From an uncultured Lachnospiraceae bacterium (GTDB lineage: Bacteria > Bacillota > Clostridia > Lachnospirales > Lachnospiraceae), in the NCBI GenBank assembly GCA_910579935.1, contig CAJTVQ010000053.1, forward strand, positions 1 to 25,422: 25,422 nt of DNA. Direction: 5' to 3'. The notes below the pieces were generated by a model. The model searched no databases. It was given only the letters and a program-made list of their open reading frames with translations, and had not been told where the DNA came from. Each line of letters starts with the position of its first letter. Positions within the stretch are counted from its first letter, which is position 1. The translations under genes were made by a program, and so were the position numbers. Below are positions 17,744 to 24,070 of the stretch, in pieces.

Positions 17744-19039
17744 ATGAGCAGTCAGTATAAAAGACTGGTTCCCTGTATTTATTTATATAAGGGAAATGCG
17801 GTAAGGGATTTCACGGATATCACGATCGTGGATACCAATCCGGTGAAGCTTGCCAAATATTACAGCGATAACAATGCGGATGAGCTTTTGGTATTCGATT
17901 TGTCAAACGGAGACACGGAACATGAAGAAGCATTGGACATCATTAAGAAAATCTGCAAGGAAGCGGAGATTCCCGTCATAGGCGCCGGCAATGTGCAACG
18001 TATGGAGGATATCAAGAAGCTGCTGTATGCGGGGTGCAAAAAAGCGGCGCTCAATTATTCCAAACCGGGCAATATAGAAATAACGGAGGAAGTTTCCAAA
18101 AAGTTCGGGAAAGAAAAGATAGCGGCGTGTTATTCGTCTGTGGCAACCATTTTGGACAATCGGGAAATCATTGAGGAATATGTGGGGGAATTGATTCTTG
18201 TAACATCCTCTGCGTTAAGGGAAAGTATTGAAAAGTGGGACGGTAAGGCTGAAATACTGGTACTGCTTCAGGAGGTTTCGCTGGATAAGCTGATGGAGAT
18301 TCTGTCTTTTCCTGTGATAGGCGGCATTACGGGATATGCCATAGACGAGAATGTGAAAGAACTGCCGGCGATTAAGTCTTTATGCCAGGGAAACGGCATA
18401 AGAGTCAATACGCTGGATTCGGTATTCCAATGGTCAGATTTTAAGAAGAATTCGGACGGGCATGTAACGGTGGTGGTACAGGATTATAAGACGGAAGAGG
18501 TTCTGATGGTGGCTTATATGAATGAGGAGGCTTATCACACAACCCTGCGTACCGGAAAAATGACCTATTACAGCCGCAGCCGCAATGAAATCTGGGTGAA
18601 AGGGGAGACCAGCGGGCATTATCAGTATGTAAAGTCGCTGACAGCGGATTGCGATATGGATACGATACTTGCGAAAGTTTCCCAGGTTGGGGCTGCCTGC
18701 CATACCGGAAGCCATTCCTGCTTTTTCCATGAAATATATAAGAAAGAATATGAAGAGACCAATCCCCTTAAAGTGCTGGAATCGGTCACGGATGTGATCA
18801 AAGACCGGAAAGTACATCCTAAGGAAGGGTCGTATACCAATTATCTGTTTGATAAAGGAATTGATAAGATCCTTAAGAAACTGGGTGAGGAAGCAACAGA
18901 AATCGTGATCGCTTCCAAAAACCCGAACCCAAATGAGATTAAGTATGAAATAGCCGATTTCCTGTACCATATGATGGTTCTTATGGTGGAAAAAGGCGTT
19001 TCATGGGAGGAAATCATGGAGGAACTGGCCAAAAGGTAA
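17744..19039 (+). CDS. hisIE: HisIE with an N-terminal degenerate HisA/HisF-like barrel
   Basis: This is a 431-aa fusion. The C-terminal half is a normal bifunctional enzyme. The HisI cyclohydrolase domain (about 235-325) has YYSRSRNEIWVKGETSGH and DCDMDTILAKVSQVGAACHT with SCFF. The HisE pyrophosphohydrolase domain (about 340-431) has LGEEATEIVIASKN and EIADFLYHMMVLM. The N-terminal 220 residues resemble the HisA/HisF TIM barrel (RLVPCIYLYKG, LLVFDL, PVIGAGNVQRMEDIKKLL). The first catalytic Asp is Tyr13, and the second strand motif reads IAACYSS instead of carrying Asp, so this part is probably not an isomerase or cyclase. The ATG at 17744 has AAAGGAG upstream. It is the last gene of the operon. 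Confidence 0.92.
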   Translation: MSSQYKRLVPCIYLYKGNAVRDFTDITIVDTNPVKLAKYYSDNNADELLVFDLSNGDTEHEEALDIIKKICKEAEIPVIGAGNVQRMEDIKKLLYAGCKKAALNYSKPGNIEITEEVSKKFGKEKIAACYSSVATILDNREIIEEYVGELILVTSSALRESIEKWDGKAEILVLLQEVSLDKLMEILSFPVIGGITGYAIDENVKELPAIKSLCQGNGIRVNTLDSVFQWSDFKKNSDGHVTVVVQDYKTEEVLMVAYMNEEAYHTTLRTGKMTYYSRSRNEIWVKGETSGHYQYVKSLTADCDMDTILAKVSQVGAACHTGSHSCFFHEIYKKEYEETNPLKVLESVTDVIKDRKVHPKEGSYTNYLFDKGIDKILKKLGEEATEIVIASKNPNPNEIKYEIADFLYHMMVLMVEKGVSWEEIMEELAKR

Positions 19040-19060
19040 TCCGGTATGGAACATAGGAAT

Positions 19061-19117
19061 TTTTGAGATTGCTTTCTGCAGATGTGCGATACGTCTGCGG
19101 AAGGCAATTTTTCAAAA
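19061..19117 (+). terminator. Terminator of the histidine operon
   Basis: A 15-bp stem with two G-U pairs (19068-19082 with 19094-19108) closes an 11-base loop, and TTTTT follows (19108-19112). Outer bases TTTTGA and TCAAAA also pair, so it could act in both directions. It starts about 20 bases after the hisIE stop codon. Confidence 0.9.
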
Positions 19118-19183
19118 GCGGACATTTGACAGGAGATGTATAAGGGGGGATTCATAACGCATGTGAAAGGAATAATTTAGGAT

Positions 19184-20503
19184 ATGATGACATTACTGCT
19201 GATAGGTATCTTTGTAACGGAACTTGTGAAGTATGGGGTGTGGTTTAAAAAAATAGGTGGGCTTTCTTTTACAAGATGTTATTTAGGCGGTATTGTTGCT
19301 GTCAGTTATATCGTGTTAATTTGCATGGGTGTGGTGAATGAAAATACATTGCTGTTTTTTTGGAATCTTGCGGCGGTTTTAATGTATGGAATGATTATGA
19401 AGTGCAGTTCCGAAAAAAGAGTAATATACGTCTTACAGGCTTTATTGATCGTCATATGCTTGGGAGAAATCATAAATATGATGATCAGACTGATAGGAGG
19501 AACCGAATGGTGGAATGACTGGGTTGAGTTAAGGACGAACTATCTGATAAATAATGTCATTGTAATTTTTTTGTTGCTTATAATTAGCCTGGTAAGAGAA
19601 AAAGTAAAGTACAAATATGTTAAGGGAAATGAAAAAATCCGTCAGTGGGGAATGTACTTAGCAGTTATAATAATGGGAATTGCTATTTTTTTGACTGTAA
19701 ATGGTTTTCAGAATATTGTACGTTATGTAGAAGATAAACGAATCAGTACATTTTCTGTATTAATTTCTTTTCTGTCGTTTATATGTATTGCATGTTTGGT
19801 GATGATGGTTTCCTATATTTTTAATGAGAATAAAAGATATAAATTATATTTAGAGAAAGATATGCTGTTATTGGAAACACAAAAGAATATGTATGAGACG
19901 ATGCTGGCCAAGAATGAAGAAACCAGGAAGTTTCGTCATGATATACAAAATCATTTGATTTGCTTATATGAATTGGCTGACTTTGGAAACTTGGAAAAAG
20001 TAAAGAATTATATTAGAGGGATGGAGGGTAGTTTTAATTCTAACTATAATAAAGTTTATATAGTTGGTAACAGCGTGGTTGATGCAGTGTTGAATTATTA
20101 CATATCAATGTTGGAAAAGGGAGTGAAAGTAAGCGTTGATGGAATTTGTTCGGAAAAAATTAAGATGACCGATGCGGAATTATGTACAGTGATATCAAAT
20201 CTTATACAAAATGCAGAAGAAGCATTAAATAGAAGTGCTGCAGATAATAAATATCTAAACATAAACTTTAATAGTATTGATAGATATCTGAATATACGGA
20301 TAAAAAATAGCATAACAGAAAATGCAGTCCATTTAGACAATAAAAATGAAATTCCAAAAACTACTAAGATTAATAACGAAGAGCATGGTATTGGAATGAA
20401 AAATGTAAAAAGTACAGTCGAAAAAAATGGAGGAATGTTTGAAGTGAAAATTGAGAACAAAGAGTTTGTGGTTCATGTTATGATTCCATTAGATATTGAA
20501 TGA
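19184..20503 (+). CDS. Sensor histidine kinase, GHKL type (AgrC/NatK-like), orphan
   Basis: This is a 439-aa membrane kinase. About seven hydrophobic segments fill residues 1-211. A short coiled region and the H-box KFRHDIQNHL (His252) follow. The ATP-binding region shows the N-box VISNLIQNAEEALN and the G-box HGIGMKNVKSTVEKNGG. This is the pattern of HPK10/AgrC-like peptide sensors. No response regulator lies beside it. The start has only weak ribosome-binding sequence (AAAGGA about 12 bases upstream), and a second ATG follows directly. Base composition is clearly more AT-rich than in the his operon before it. Downstream is a small peptide frame that could be its ligand or target. The signal is unknown. 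Confidence 0.88.
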   Translation: MMTLLLIGIFVTELVKYGVWFKKIGGLSFTRCYLGGIVAVSYIVLICMGVVNENTLLFFWNLAAVLMYGMIMKCSSEKRVIYVLQALLIVICLGEIINMMIRLIGGTEWWNDWVELRTNYLINNVIVIFLLLIISLVREKVKYKYVKGNEKIRQWGMYLAVIIMGIAIFLTVNGFQNIVRYVEDKRISTFSVLISFLSFICIACLVMMVSYIFNENKRYKLYLEKDMLLLETQKNMYETMLAKNEETRKFRHDIQNHLICLYELADFGNLEKVKNYIRGMEGSFNSNYNKVYIVGNSVVDAVLNYYISMLEKGVKVSVDGICSEKIKMTDAELCTVISNLIQNAEEALNRSAADNKYLNINFNSIDRYLNIRIKNSITENAVHLDNKNEIPKTTKINNEEHGIGMKNVKSTVEKNGGMFEVKIENKEFVVHVMIPLDIE

Positions 20504-20546
20504 ATGTACCAATTATAGTGTTATAAAACCTCTTACAGAGTTATCG

Positions 20547-20575
20547 TTGATGAAGGCTATTTATCATGATATTTT
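20547..20575 (+). promoter_or_regulatory. Possible promoter of the small peptide frame
   Basis: TTGATG (20547-20552) and TATTTT (20570-20575) are separated by 17 bases, with TGA just before the -10 box as an extended -10 (TGn). Transcription would start near 20582, right before the ribosome-binding site at 20584. The sequence TTATCGTTGA at its -35 region recurs at the promoter of the toxin-antitoxin genes. Confidence 0.4.
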
Positions 20576-20598
20576 TGTGAAAAAGGAGGGAATGGCCA

Positions 20599-20664
20599 AT
20601 GGTTTCTTTATTTAGTGTATGTGATGATTTTTGGCAATGGTTTTTAGGGATTTTTAACTCCTAA
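20599..20664 (+). CDS. Possible small peptide gene, 21 aa, Trp- and Phe-rich
   Basis: The frame opens with ATG at 20599 after AGGAGG at 20584-20589 (nine-base spacing) and closes with TAA at 20662-20664. The peptide is short, hydrophobic and aromatic. It has one Cys at position 8, two Asp after it, then WQWFLGIF. It begins 95 bases after the orphan kinase stop. It could be a secreted signal, a small membrane toxin or a leader peptide. It is too short for a normal AgrD, and no AgrB-like processing gene is present. Coding status is not proven. Confidence 0.4.
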   Translation: MVSLFSVCDDFWQWFLGIFNS

Positions 20665-20689
20665 GGTATTATTCACGGTAAAACGGGGA

Positions 20690-20793
20690 GGCCGATTTCA
20701 TCCGGCCATTACATTGAGTTATTTATCATAAAAAGCTTTTCTGTCTGTTTTTGCTTTATGGGGGAACATAGCAAAACATTCAGAAAAGCTTTT
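20690..20793 (+). terminator. Long hairpin region downstream of the peptide frame
   Basis: AAAAGCTTTTCTG (20731-20743) pairs exactly with 20781-20793. Inside it TGTTTTTGCTTTATG pairs with CATAGCAAAACA with two bulges, closing a loop of about six bases. The right arm ends in TTTT, so it may act as a terminator, though a long U tract is missing. A second small hairpin (GGCCG 20690-20694 with CGGCC 20703-20707) lies just before it. This fills most of the gap between the peptide frame and the toxin operon. Confidence 0.6.
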
Positions 20794-20835
20794 GTATGTT
20801 AGAGATGCATCTGGCAGTAGGAAACAATGAAGAAT

Positions 20836-20851
20836 AATAGTATTTACTATT
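20836..20851. repeat. Short inverted repeat in the gap before higB
   Basis: AATAGTA (20836-20842) and TACTATT (20845-20851) form a perfect 7-base inverted repeat with a two-base spacer. It lies about 50 bases before the palindrome at the -35 region of the toxin operon. It could be a regulator binding site. No gene is seen in 20794-20890. Confidence 0.4.
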
Positions 20852-20893
20852 GAAATTGTGTCAGAGGTGAGTTTTTGTCATGGAAATGATATG

Positions 20894-20960
20894 AACGATT
20901 ATCGTTGACAAACATACAATATAATGATACAGTATAAATTACCTGATAGGTAATTTATAC
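20894..20960 (+). promoter_or_regulatory. Promoter and operators of the higB-higA operon
   Basis: TTGACA is at 20905-20910, and TATAAT at 20920-20925 or TACAGT at 20928-20933 are possible -10 boxes. Two palindromes flank them. AACGAT-T-ATCGTT (20894-20906) overlaps the -35 box. A perfect 13-bp inverted repeat with a three-base spacer (20932-20944 with 20948-20960) ends just before the ribosome-binding site. Autorepression by the antitoxin HTH domain is the family rule, and these are good candidate operators. Confidence 0.7.
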
Positions 20961-20975
20961 AAAAGGAGGAATGGA

Positions 20976-21347
20976 TTGGAACTTGAGTATTCATCTGAAA
21001 AAGTGAAATTACAATGTACAAGTGTAAAAGCGGCGAATATGTTATTTGGCGGAAATTCAGCGCTTACTCAAAGTTTGCTGGCTCGGATAAATGTGCTTAA
21101 GAACGCGGAAAATATAAAAGATATTATCGTCCAGCCAGCTTTTAGATTTCATGGTTTAAAAAACAAAAAAGGTAGAAATCTGGAGGGCTATTTTGCTATA
21201 GATGTTAAATCAATAAGGGATTCCTGGAGGATTATTCTGCAGCCGTTAAATGAGAATAAAGAACCGTATCATCCCTGTAATATTGATGAAATATCAAATG
21301 TAGTAAGAATTATAGAGATTACGGAGGTGAGCAAACATTATGAGTAA
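20976..21347 (+). CDS. higB: HigB/RelE-type toxin of a type II toxin-antitoxin system
   Basis: This is a 123-aa protein of the RelE/ParE fold. The family pattern around FRFHGLKNKKGRNLEGYFAI, then SWRIILQPL and VVRIIEITEVSKHYE, matches HigB-like ribosome-dependent mRNA interferases, which cleave translated mRNA; this role is inferred from family. The start is TTG at 20976, fixed by AGGAGG at 20964-20969. Nearby ATG 20971 is out of frame. The toxin gene comes first and overlaps the antitoxin gene by eight bases, which is the higBA order. Codon use is AT-rich. Confidence 0.85.
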   Translation: MELEYSSEKVKLQCTSVKAANMLFGGNSALTQSLLARINVLKNAENIKDIIVQPAFRFHGLKNKKGRNLEGYFAIDVKSIRDSWRIILQPLNENKEPYHPCNIDEISNVVRIIEITEVSKHYE

Positions 21348-22416
21348 CTATATAGAGTATAATGATACAATTGCATTTCACCCAGGATATTATATAAAAG
21401 AGATTGTTGATGAAAGTGGATTAACTCAGGAAGATTTCGCAAAAAGACTTGATACCACTCCCAAAAATTTAAGTCTTTTGATAAGAGGAGAACAGGGCTT
21501 ATCCATTGATATAGCAATGAAATTATCGAGAATGATAGGAACGAGTGTTAATTATTGGCTGAATCTTCAAAATGCATATGATGCATTAATAGCAGAATTT
21601 AAGTCAGAAGAAGAATTGGCAGAAGAGCGAAAGATATTTGAATATTTTGATTATAAATTCTTTAGGGACAACTATGGACTACCGGATCTGCCACGGAAAA
21701 GGGATGAGCAGATTAGGGAAGTTAGAAAATTCCTTAATGTTGCTACGCTTACTGTATTAAGCAAAAGAGATATGGCAGTCAGTTTTAGGAAATCGACAGA
21801 GGGACTCACAGAGGCAAACACAGTTAAAGCAAATGCAATGGTTCAGATAGCAACAAATAAAGCATTAAAAACAGCGGCACCTAAGTTTAACAAAAAGAAA
21901 TTTGAAGAAGCGGCAGAATATGCTTTAACTTTAACGAAAAATCATGAAGAGTTTTATCCTTTGATCAGAAAAGCATTTTTGGAAGCGGGTGTAGTATTTG
22001 TAATATTACCGAATATCACAGGATCAAAAACGAATGGGGCAACCAAAAAGGTGGGCGATCATATAATGTTGATGGTAAATGACAGAAGGCTTAATGCAGA
22101 TTCGTTTTGGTTTACTTTGTTTCACGAGATAGGCCATATCATCAACGGAGATTATGGTATTTCATTTGAAAAGGAAAGCGGCATACAGGAAGATGCTGCG
22201 GATAAGTTTGCGGAAGACAGTTTAATTCCGGGTGAACAATATCAGGAGTTTATTGCCTGCGGCCAATTTGATTTACAATCCATCAGATGTTTTGCAGATA
22301 CAATCGGCCGTGATCCTGGTATTGTTTTAGGAAGATTGCAGAATGACAAAAAAGTGGATTTTAATGATTGGACGATGAAACCTTTGAGACATAAATATAA
22401 GGTAAGGAACTGTTAA
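21340..22416 (+). CDS. higA: HigA-type antitoxin fused to an ImmA/IrrE metallopeptidase domain
   Basis: This 358-aa protein has an N-terminal HigA-type helix-turn-helix (about residues 12-85), recognised by HPGYYIKEIVDESGLTQEDF and NYWLNLQNAYDAL. A helical linker and an ImmA/IrrE-like domain follow. The zinc motif HEIGH is at His262-Glu263-His266, with QEDAADKFAEDSLIP following. Fusions of this kind are known among HigA antitoxins; the peptidase might control antitoxin turnover, which is inference. GGAGGTGA at about 21323 serves the start, inside the toxin stop region. The last codons and the TAA stop lie inside a MITE-like element (from 22406), so the original C terminus was replaced. Confidence 0.88.
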   Translation: MSNYIEYNDTIAFHPGYYIKEIVDESGLTQEDFAKRLDTTPKNLSLLIRGEQGLSIDIAMKLSRMIGTSVNYWLNLQNAYDALIAEFKSEEELAEERKIFEYFDYKFFRDNYGLPDLPRKRDEQIREVRKFLNVATLTVLSKRDMAVSFRKSTEGLTEANTVKANAMVQIATNKALKTAAPKFNKKKFEEAAEYALTLTKNHEEFYPLIRKAFLEAGVVFVILPNITGSKTNGATKKVGDHIMLMVNDRRLNADSFWFTLFHEIGHIINGDYGISFEKESGIQEDAADKFAEDSLIPGEQYQEFIACGQFDLQSIRCFADTIGRDPGIVLGRLQNDKKVDFNDWTMKPLRHKYKVRNC

Positions 22417-22560
22417 GAAATAAATCTTTACATTTGACTTGTCTGAGTCCGCAAATGCCGCGTTGTCATCAGTCGTCGATGCCCGCATCGACTCCATCTT
22501 CCGCCTTGCCTTTGTGAACTCATCCTGCGTCAAAGTGTAAAGTTATTTCTTAACAGTTCC
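22406..22560. mobile_element. 155-bp MITE-like element with 32-33-base terminal inverted repeats
   Basis: The left end 22406-22438 and the right end 22529-22560 are near-perfect inverted repeats beginning GGAACTGTTAAGAAATAA, differing by small indels. TAA at 22403-22405 and TAA at 22561-22563 form a 3-bp direct repeat of the target. The centre has a perfect 8-base palindrome (22475-22492). No transposase is encoded. A reverse-strand frame is open right through it and may be a remnant of a parent element. A 3-bp TNA target and GG-terminal repeats recall IS5-type elements; this is inference. Confidence 0.85.
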
Positions 22561-22653
22561 TAAGAATACTGCCGTGAGGAGCACAAGGCATTCGAGCTTT
22601 CCTTCCTGTTCATTAGTTCCCCTTTACGTAGAGCATAAATTTCTTACAATAGT

Positions 22654-22688
22654 AAAAGGCTGTCCGTTCATAGGACAACCTTTTATTT
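22654..22688 (+). terminator. Terminator after higB-higA
   Basis: AAAAGGCTGTCC (22654-22665) pairs with GGACAACCTTTT (22673-22684), with one mismatch and a seven-base loop, followed by a T-rich run. It may also act on the minus-strand genes arriving from the right. Apart from this and the MITE, the gap 22417-22807 shows no convincing gene. Confidence 0.8.
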
Positions 22689-22807
22689 CAAATTTGCTGA
22701 TTTTTCTGTTGTCTGCCAACTTGCCGCCCTATATACAGAAAACTTATAACGGCTGAAATGTCAGATTTTTAAGAGTATGATTAAATTATGCTGTTCATTA
22801 TAAGCCC

Positions 22808-23140
22808 TTATTTCGGCCGTACCGTCAGGCTGACAATGTGTCCGTCTTCCGTAGCTTCGCGTACCGTTGCGATCGCCATGATATGGTAGCCGCCGAAGTT
22901 GGCGATAAATTCCGCCTGCGTATCGTTCACCACTTCCGCATCCGCGATGGAATACCTGCGGAACAGGAATTTATTCCGGAAGAACATATTGATGGCTTCC
23001 TTGCCGTATAAGTGGTACTCCGGCTGTGCGGAATTGTTGGAGCAGTAATCGTTCAGCACCCCGTCGTCTGTAAAAAGATTTCCCAATGCAACAAAATCTT
23101 TATTTTCCATAGTTTCAACGTATTTTTCAATTGGCCTCAT
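22808..23140 (-). CDS. SnoaL-like / NTF2-fold protein
   Basis: This is a 110-aa cone-fold protein of the SnoaL-like/NTF2 superfamily, used by ketosteroid isomerases, dehydratases and many binding proteins. The N-terminal helices (IEKYVETMENKDFVALGNLF) and DDGVLNDYC are typical, and the strand GHIVSLTVRPK closes the fold. I cannot assign a catalytic residue set. The ribosome-binding site AAGGAGGG overlaps the stop codon of the SDR gene 14 bases upstream, so the two are cotranscribed. The partnership suggests work on the same hydroxylated or keto compound, possibly a steroid or bile acid; that is inference. Confidence 0.85.
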   Translation of the reverse strand: MRPIEKYVETMENKDFVALGNLFTDDGVLNDYCSNNSAQPEYHLYGKEAINMFFRNKFLFRRYSIADAEVVNDTQAEFIANFGGYHIMAIATVREATEDGHIVSLTVRPK

Positions 23141-23154
23141 TTATGTATCCCTCC

Positions 23155-23943
23155 TTAATATACTTTCTCAGAATTGAGCAGAGCATCGGTTCCGCCGTCT
23201 ACGAACATGACATTACCGTTGACACCCCTTGCGGCAGGAGATGCGAGAAAAACGATGACTTCCGCGATTTCCTCAGGTTCCATCAGTGTTTCCTGACCGT
23301 ATTTGGTAGGAATCGGGAGCGCATTCAATGCCATTTTTGCCGAAGTGCTCATGGTGGCTGTCATGGCGGTGTTTACGTTTCCGGGGGCTACCGCATTGAT
23401 GCGGACGCCGTTTGCTGCCCATGAGGAAGCGGTTCTTCTGACCCAGCGCGCAAGGGCATATTTGGTGGAAACATAGAGACTGTTGCCATCGCTTAAGTTG
23501 CTGCTGTCCAACTCTTTGATCAGGTTCAGCACCCTTCTTTCATCCCCGATGTTATTTAACAAATCCACGTAGTCCATTCTTCCCGCGCCCTGAGAAATCG
23601 TGTTGGAAGTAGTGACTACACAGGTACCGTGTTTCTTTTTCAGTAAATCATAGACGCCGTTTGCCAGTGTGACGGTTCCGAAATAGTTCAGGGAAATGAT
23701 AAGCGGAAGATTGCCGCATGCACCGGATACGCCCGCATTGCAGATCATGCCGTCCAGCCCGTCCGGGCACATTTCATGAAGTTTGTCAATGGCTTCGGTT
23801 CTTCCTTCAGGGGATGCCAGATTGACGCAGATATCGCCGTCCTTTAAATCAATATTGATCACTTTGTGCCCGCGTTCTTTTAACAGCTCCACTGTCTTGG
23901 CTCCGATTCCGCTGGAGCCGCCCGTAATTGCAAATACACCCAT
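23155..23943 (-). CDS. SDR resembling 3-alpha-hydroxysteroid dehydrogenase/carbonyl reductase
   Basis: This is a 262-aa SDR with GGSSGIG at residues 8-14, the NAG motif at 69-71, catalytic Ser113, and Tyr157-Lys161 in YVSTK. The insert around DYVDLLNNIGDERRVLNLIKE and the tail PAARGVNGNVMFVDGGTDALL closely recall the Comamonas 3-alpha-HSDH/carbonyl reductase branch, by memory of that family. Asp32 after the second strand (NIDLKDGD) suggests NAD use. The substrate is not proven. The ribosome-binding site AAAGGAGG (minus strand) precedes the ATG. The gene is first of a two-gene operon and is divergent from the MocR gene. Confidence 0.88.
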   Translation of the reverse strand: MGVFAITGGSSGIGAKTVELLKERGHKVINIDLKDGDICVNLASPEGRTEAIDKLHEMCPDGLDGMICNAGVSGACGNLPLIISLNYFGTVTLANGVYDLLKKKHGTCVVTTSNTISQGAGRMDYVDLLNNIGDERRVLNLIKELDSSNLSDGNSLYVSTKYALARWVRRTASSWAANGVRINAVAPGNVNTAMTATMSTSAKMALNALPIPTKYGQETLMEPEEIAEVIVFLASPAARGVNGNVMFVDGGTDALLNSEKVY

Positions 23944-23963
23944 TTTTAATAACCTCCTTTTGT

Positions 23964-24037
23964 GTGAACCACTTTGTGAAGTGGCTGTTTACATCCTTCA
24001 TGTTTCCTATTATAATCAAAAGTGAACTCTTTTAAAT
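23964..24037. promoter_or_regulatory. Divergent control region of SDR operon and MocR gene
   Basis: On the plus strand TTTACA (23988-23993) and TATAAT (24011-24016), 17 bases apart, form the MocR promoter. On the minus strand TATAAT (24009-24014) has only a weak -35, as expected for an activated promoter. GTGAACCACTTT (23964-23975) and GTGAACTCTTTT (24022-24033) are direct repeats, and CCACTT-TGTG-AAGTGG (23969-23984) is an inverted repeat. MocR regulators often bind direct repeats, so these are candidate operators. Confidence 0.65.
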
Positions 24038-24070
24038 AACCAAAACAGGAAAAAAACAGGATATCAGATT

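Noticed and set aside
20599..20664. Classical AgrD autoinducer precursor
   Set aside because: The frame is half the usual length, lacks the charged tail, and no AgrB gene is nearby; kept only as an unclassified small peptide candidate.
22327..22533. Separate minus-strand gene at the end of higA
   Set aside because: It spans the MITE boundary and the antisense of higA; treated as part of the mobile element instead.
22574..22756. 60-codon frame after the MITE
   Set aside because: It runs through the terminator hairpin at 22654-22684 and has no family resemblance.
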